Assembly (NCBI RefSeq): GCF_014207745.1
Contig: NZ_JACHJB010000001.1
Span: forward strand, 310,001-374,000
DNA: 64,000 bases
Origin: Nonomuraea muscovyensis
Lineage (GTDB): Bacteria > Actinomycetota > Actinomycetes > Streptosporangiales > Streptosporangiaceae
Reading direction: 5' to 3'
Shown: one piece after another, positions 63,539 through 64,000 of the stretch
How the letters are laid out: every line of letters begins with the position of its first letter
How positions within the stretch are numbered: the stretch's first letter is position 1
Notes under the pieces: generated by a model
Seen by the model: the letters and a program-made list of their open reading frames with translations, nothing else
What the model was told of the DNA's origin: nothing
Databases searched by the model: none
Made by a program: the position numbers and the translations under genes

Positions 63539-64000
63539 TTGGCCGCCTTGGCGACGGCGGACTGCTGGGCCGCGGTGGACTGCTTGGCGACGGCGGACTG
63601 CTTGGCGGCCACCCGGCCGTCGGCGTAGGCGAGGGCCGCGCCGACGAGGCCCCTGAACATCGGGTTGGCGCGGGTCGGCCGCGACCGGAACTCGGGGTGG
63701 GCCTGCGTGCCGATGAAGAACGGGTGCACGTCGGCGGGCAGCTCGGTGTACTCGACCAGGCGGCCGTCGGGCGACAGCCCGGAGAAGACGAGGCCGACCT
63801 TCTCCAGCCGCTCGCGGTAGGCGTTGTTGACCTCGTAGCGGTGGCGGTGGCGCTCGTCGGCCTTGGCCTTGCCGCCGTAGAGCTGCCTGGCCAGCGTGCC
63901 CTCGCCGAGCTTGGCGGTGTAGCTGCCGAGCCGCATCGTGCCGCCCATGTCGCGCTCGCCGGCGACGACGTCCTCCTGGTCGGCCATGGTGGAGATGACG
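63535..64000 (-). CDS. pyrG: CTP synthase, C-terminal part (partial)
   Basis: About 155 codons of the glutamine amidotransferase end, running off the window at 64000. Recognised by [29 protein letters not shown] and the catalytic His-Pro-Glu in [19 protein letters not shown]. After the normal end ([11 protein letters not shown]) the protein has an added Ala/Lys/Gln tail with near-repeats of AVAKQS and AAQQS, not present in most CTP synthases. Confidence 0.95.
   Translation of the reverse strand, partial: VISTMADQEDVVAGERDMGGTMRLGSYTAKLGEGTLARQLYGGKAKADERHRHRYEVNNAYRERLEKVGLVFSGLSPDGRLVEYTELPADVHPFFIGTQAHPEFRSRPTRANPMFRGLVGAALAYADGRVAAKQSAVAKQSTAAQQSAVAKAAK

Overview
The window comes from a high-GC Gram-positive actinomycete, probably a Streptosporangiales relative such as Nonomuraea. 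This is inferred from codon use, the short -10-only leaderless promoters, the xerD-parA-scpA-scpB order, and actinobacterial families such as ECF41 sigma factors and QcrB-type cytochrome b. No rRNA, tRNA, phage, insertion sequence or CRISPR array was recognised.

Layout. 1-1.9 kb: end of a proline-degradation operon (proline dehydrogenase, PruA). 2-9 kb: a worn region with a solo QcrB-like cytochrome b, three decayed genes (secreted-protein fragment, BtrH-like, YhgE/Pip-like) and a large secreted subtilase under a palindrome-overlapped promoter. 9-13 kb: a SigJ/ECF41 sigma factor and a divergent SDR with matching ECF41 promoters, a very unusual 49-residue Arg/Gly/Trp-rich peptide gene, and a DUF418 membrane protein. 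13.1-30.8 kb: one long co-directional carbohydrate cluster. It holds two sugar ABC transporters, two SDRs, a UlaG-like hydrolase, a KDPG-type aldolase, two zinc-type alcohol dehydrogenases, a glycerol-kinase family kinase, a shikimate-dehydrogenase-like protein, a cupin glucose-6-phosphate isomerase, a 2-hydroxyacid dehydrogenase and an RpiR regulator. Each transporter is preceded by the same 12-bp box, so the set looks like one regulon for an unidentified sugar or polyol.

30.8-37.9 kb: class A beta-lactamase with an MFS exporter, a TetR/SDR pair with twin operators, a winged-helix regulator/MFS pair and a soluble Ser/Thr kinase. 37.9-47.4 kb: PlsC acyltransferase, DhaKLM phosphotransferase, a ThDP enzyme with a cyclase-family hydrolase, a secreted GH114 protein, a tail-domain membrane protein, a CBS protein, aminopeptidase P and a 58-residue membrane protein. 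47.4-50.1 kb: MarR regulator and an LprG-P55 type lipoprotein/exporter pair.

50.1-64 kb, all on the minus strand, is mostly core genome: an archaeal-type aspartyl-tRNA synthetase behind an apparent aspartate T-box leader, der, cmk, a CcdA/TlpA thiol-redox pair, tyrA, aroH, a pseudouridine synthase with a giant Arg-rich tail, scpB, scpA, parA, xerD, a NUDIX hydrolase and the end of CTP synthase. A trait running through the window is expansion of short tandem repeats (9-15 bp) inside coding regions and one spacer.
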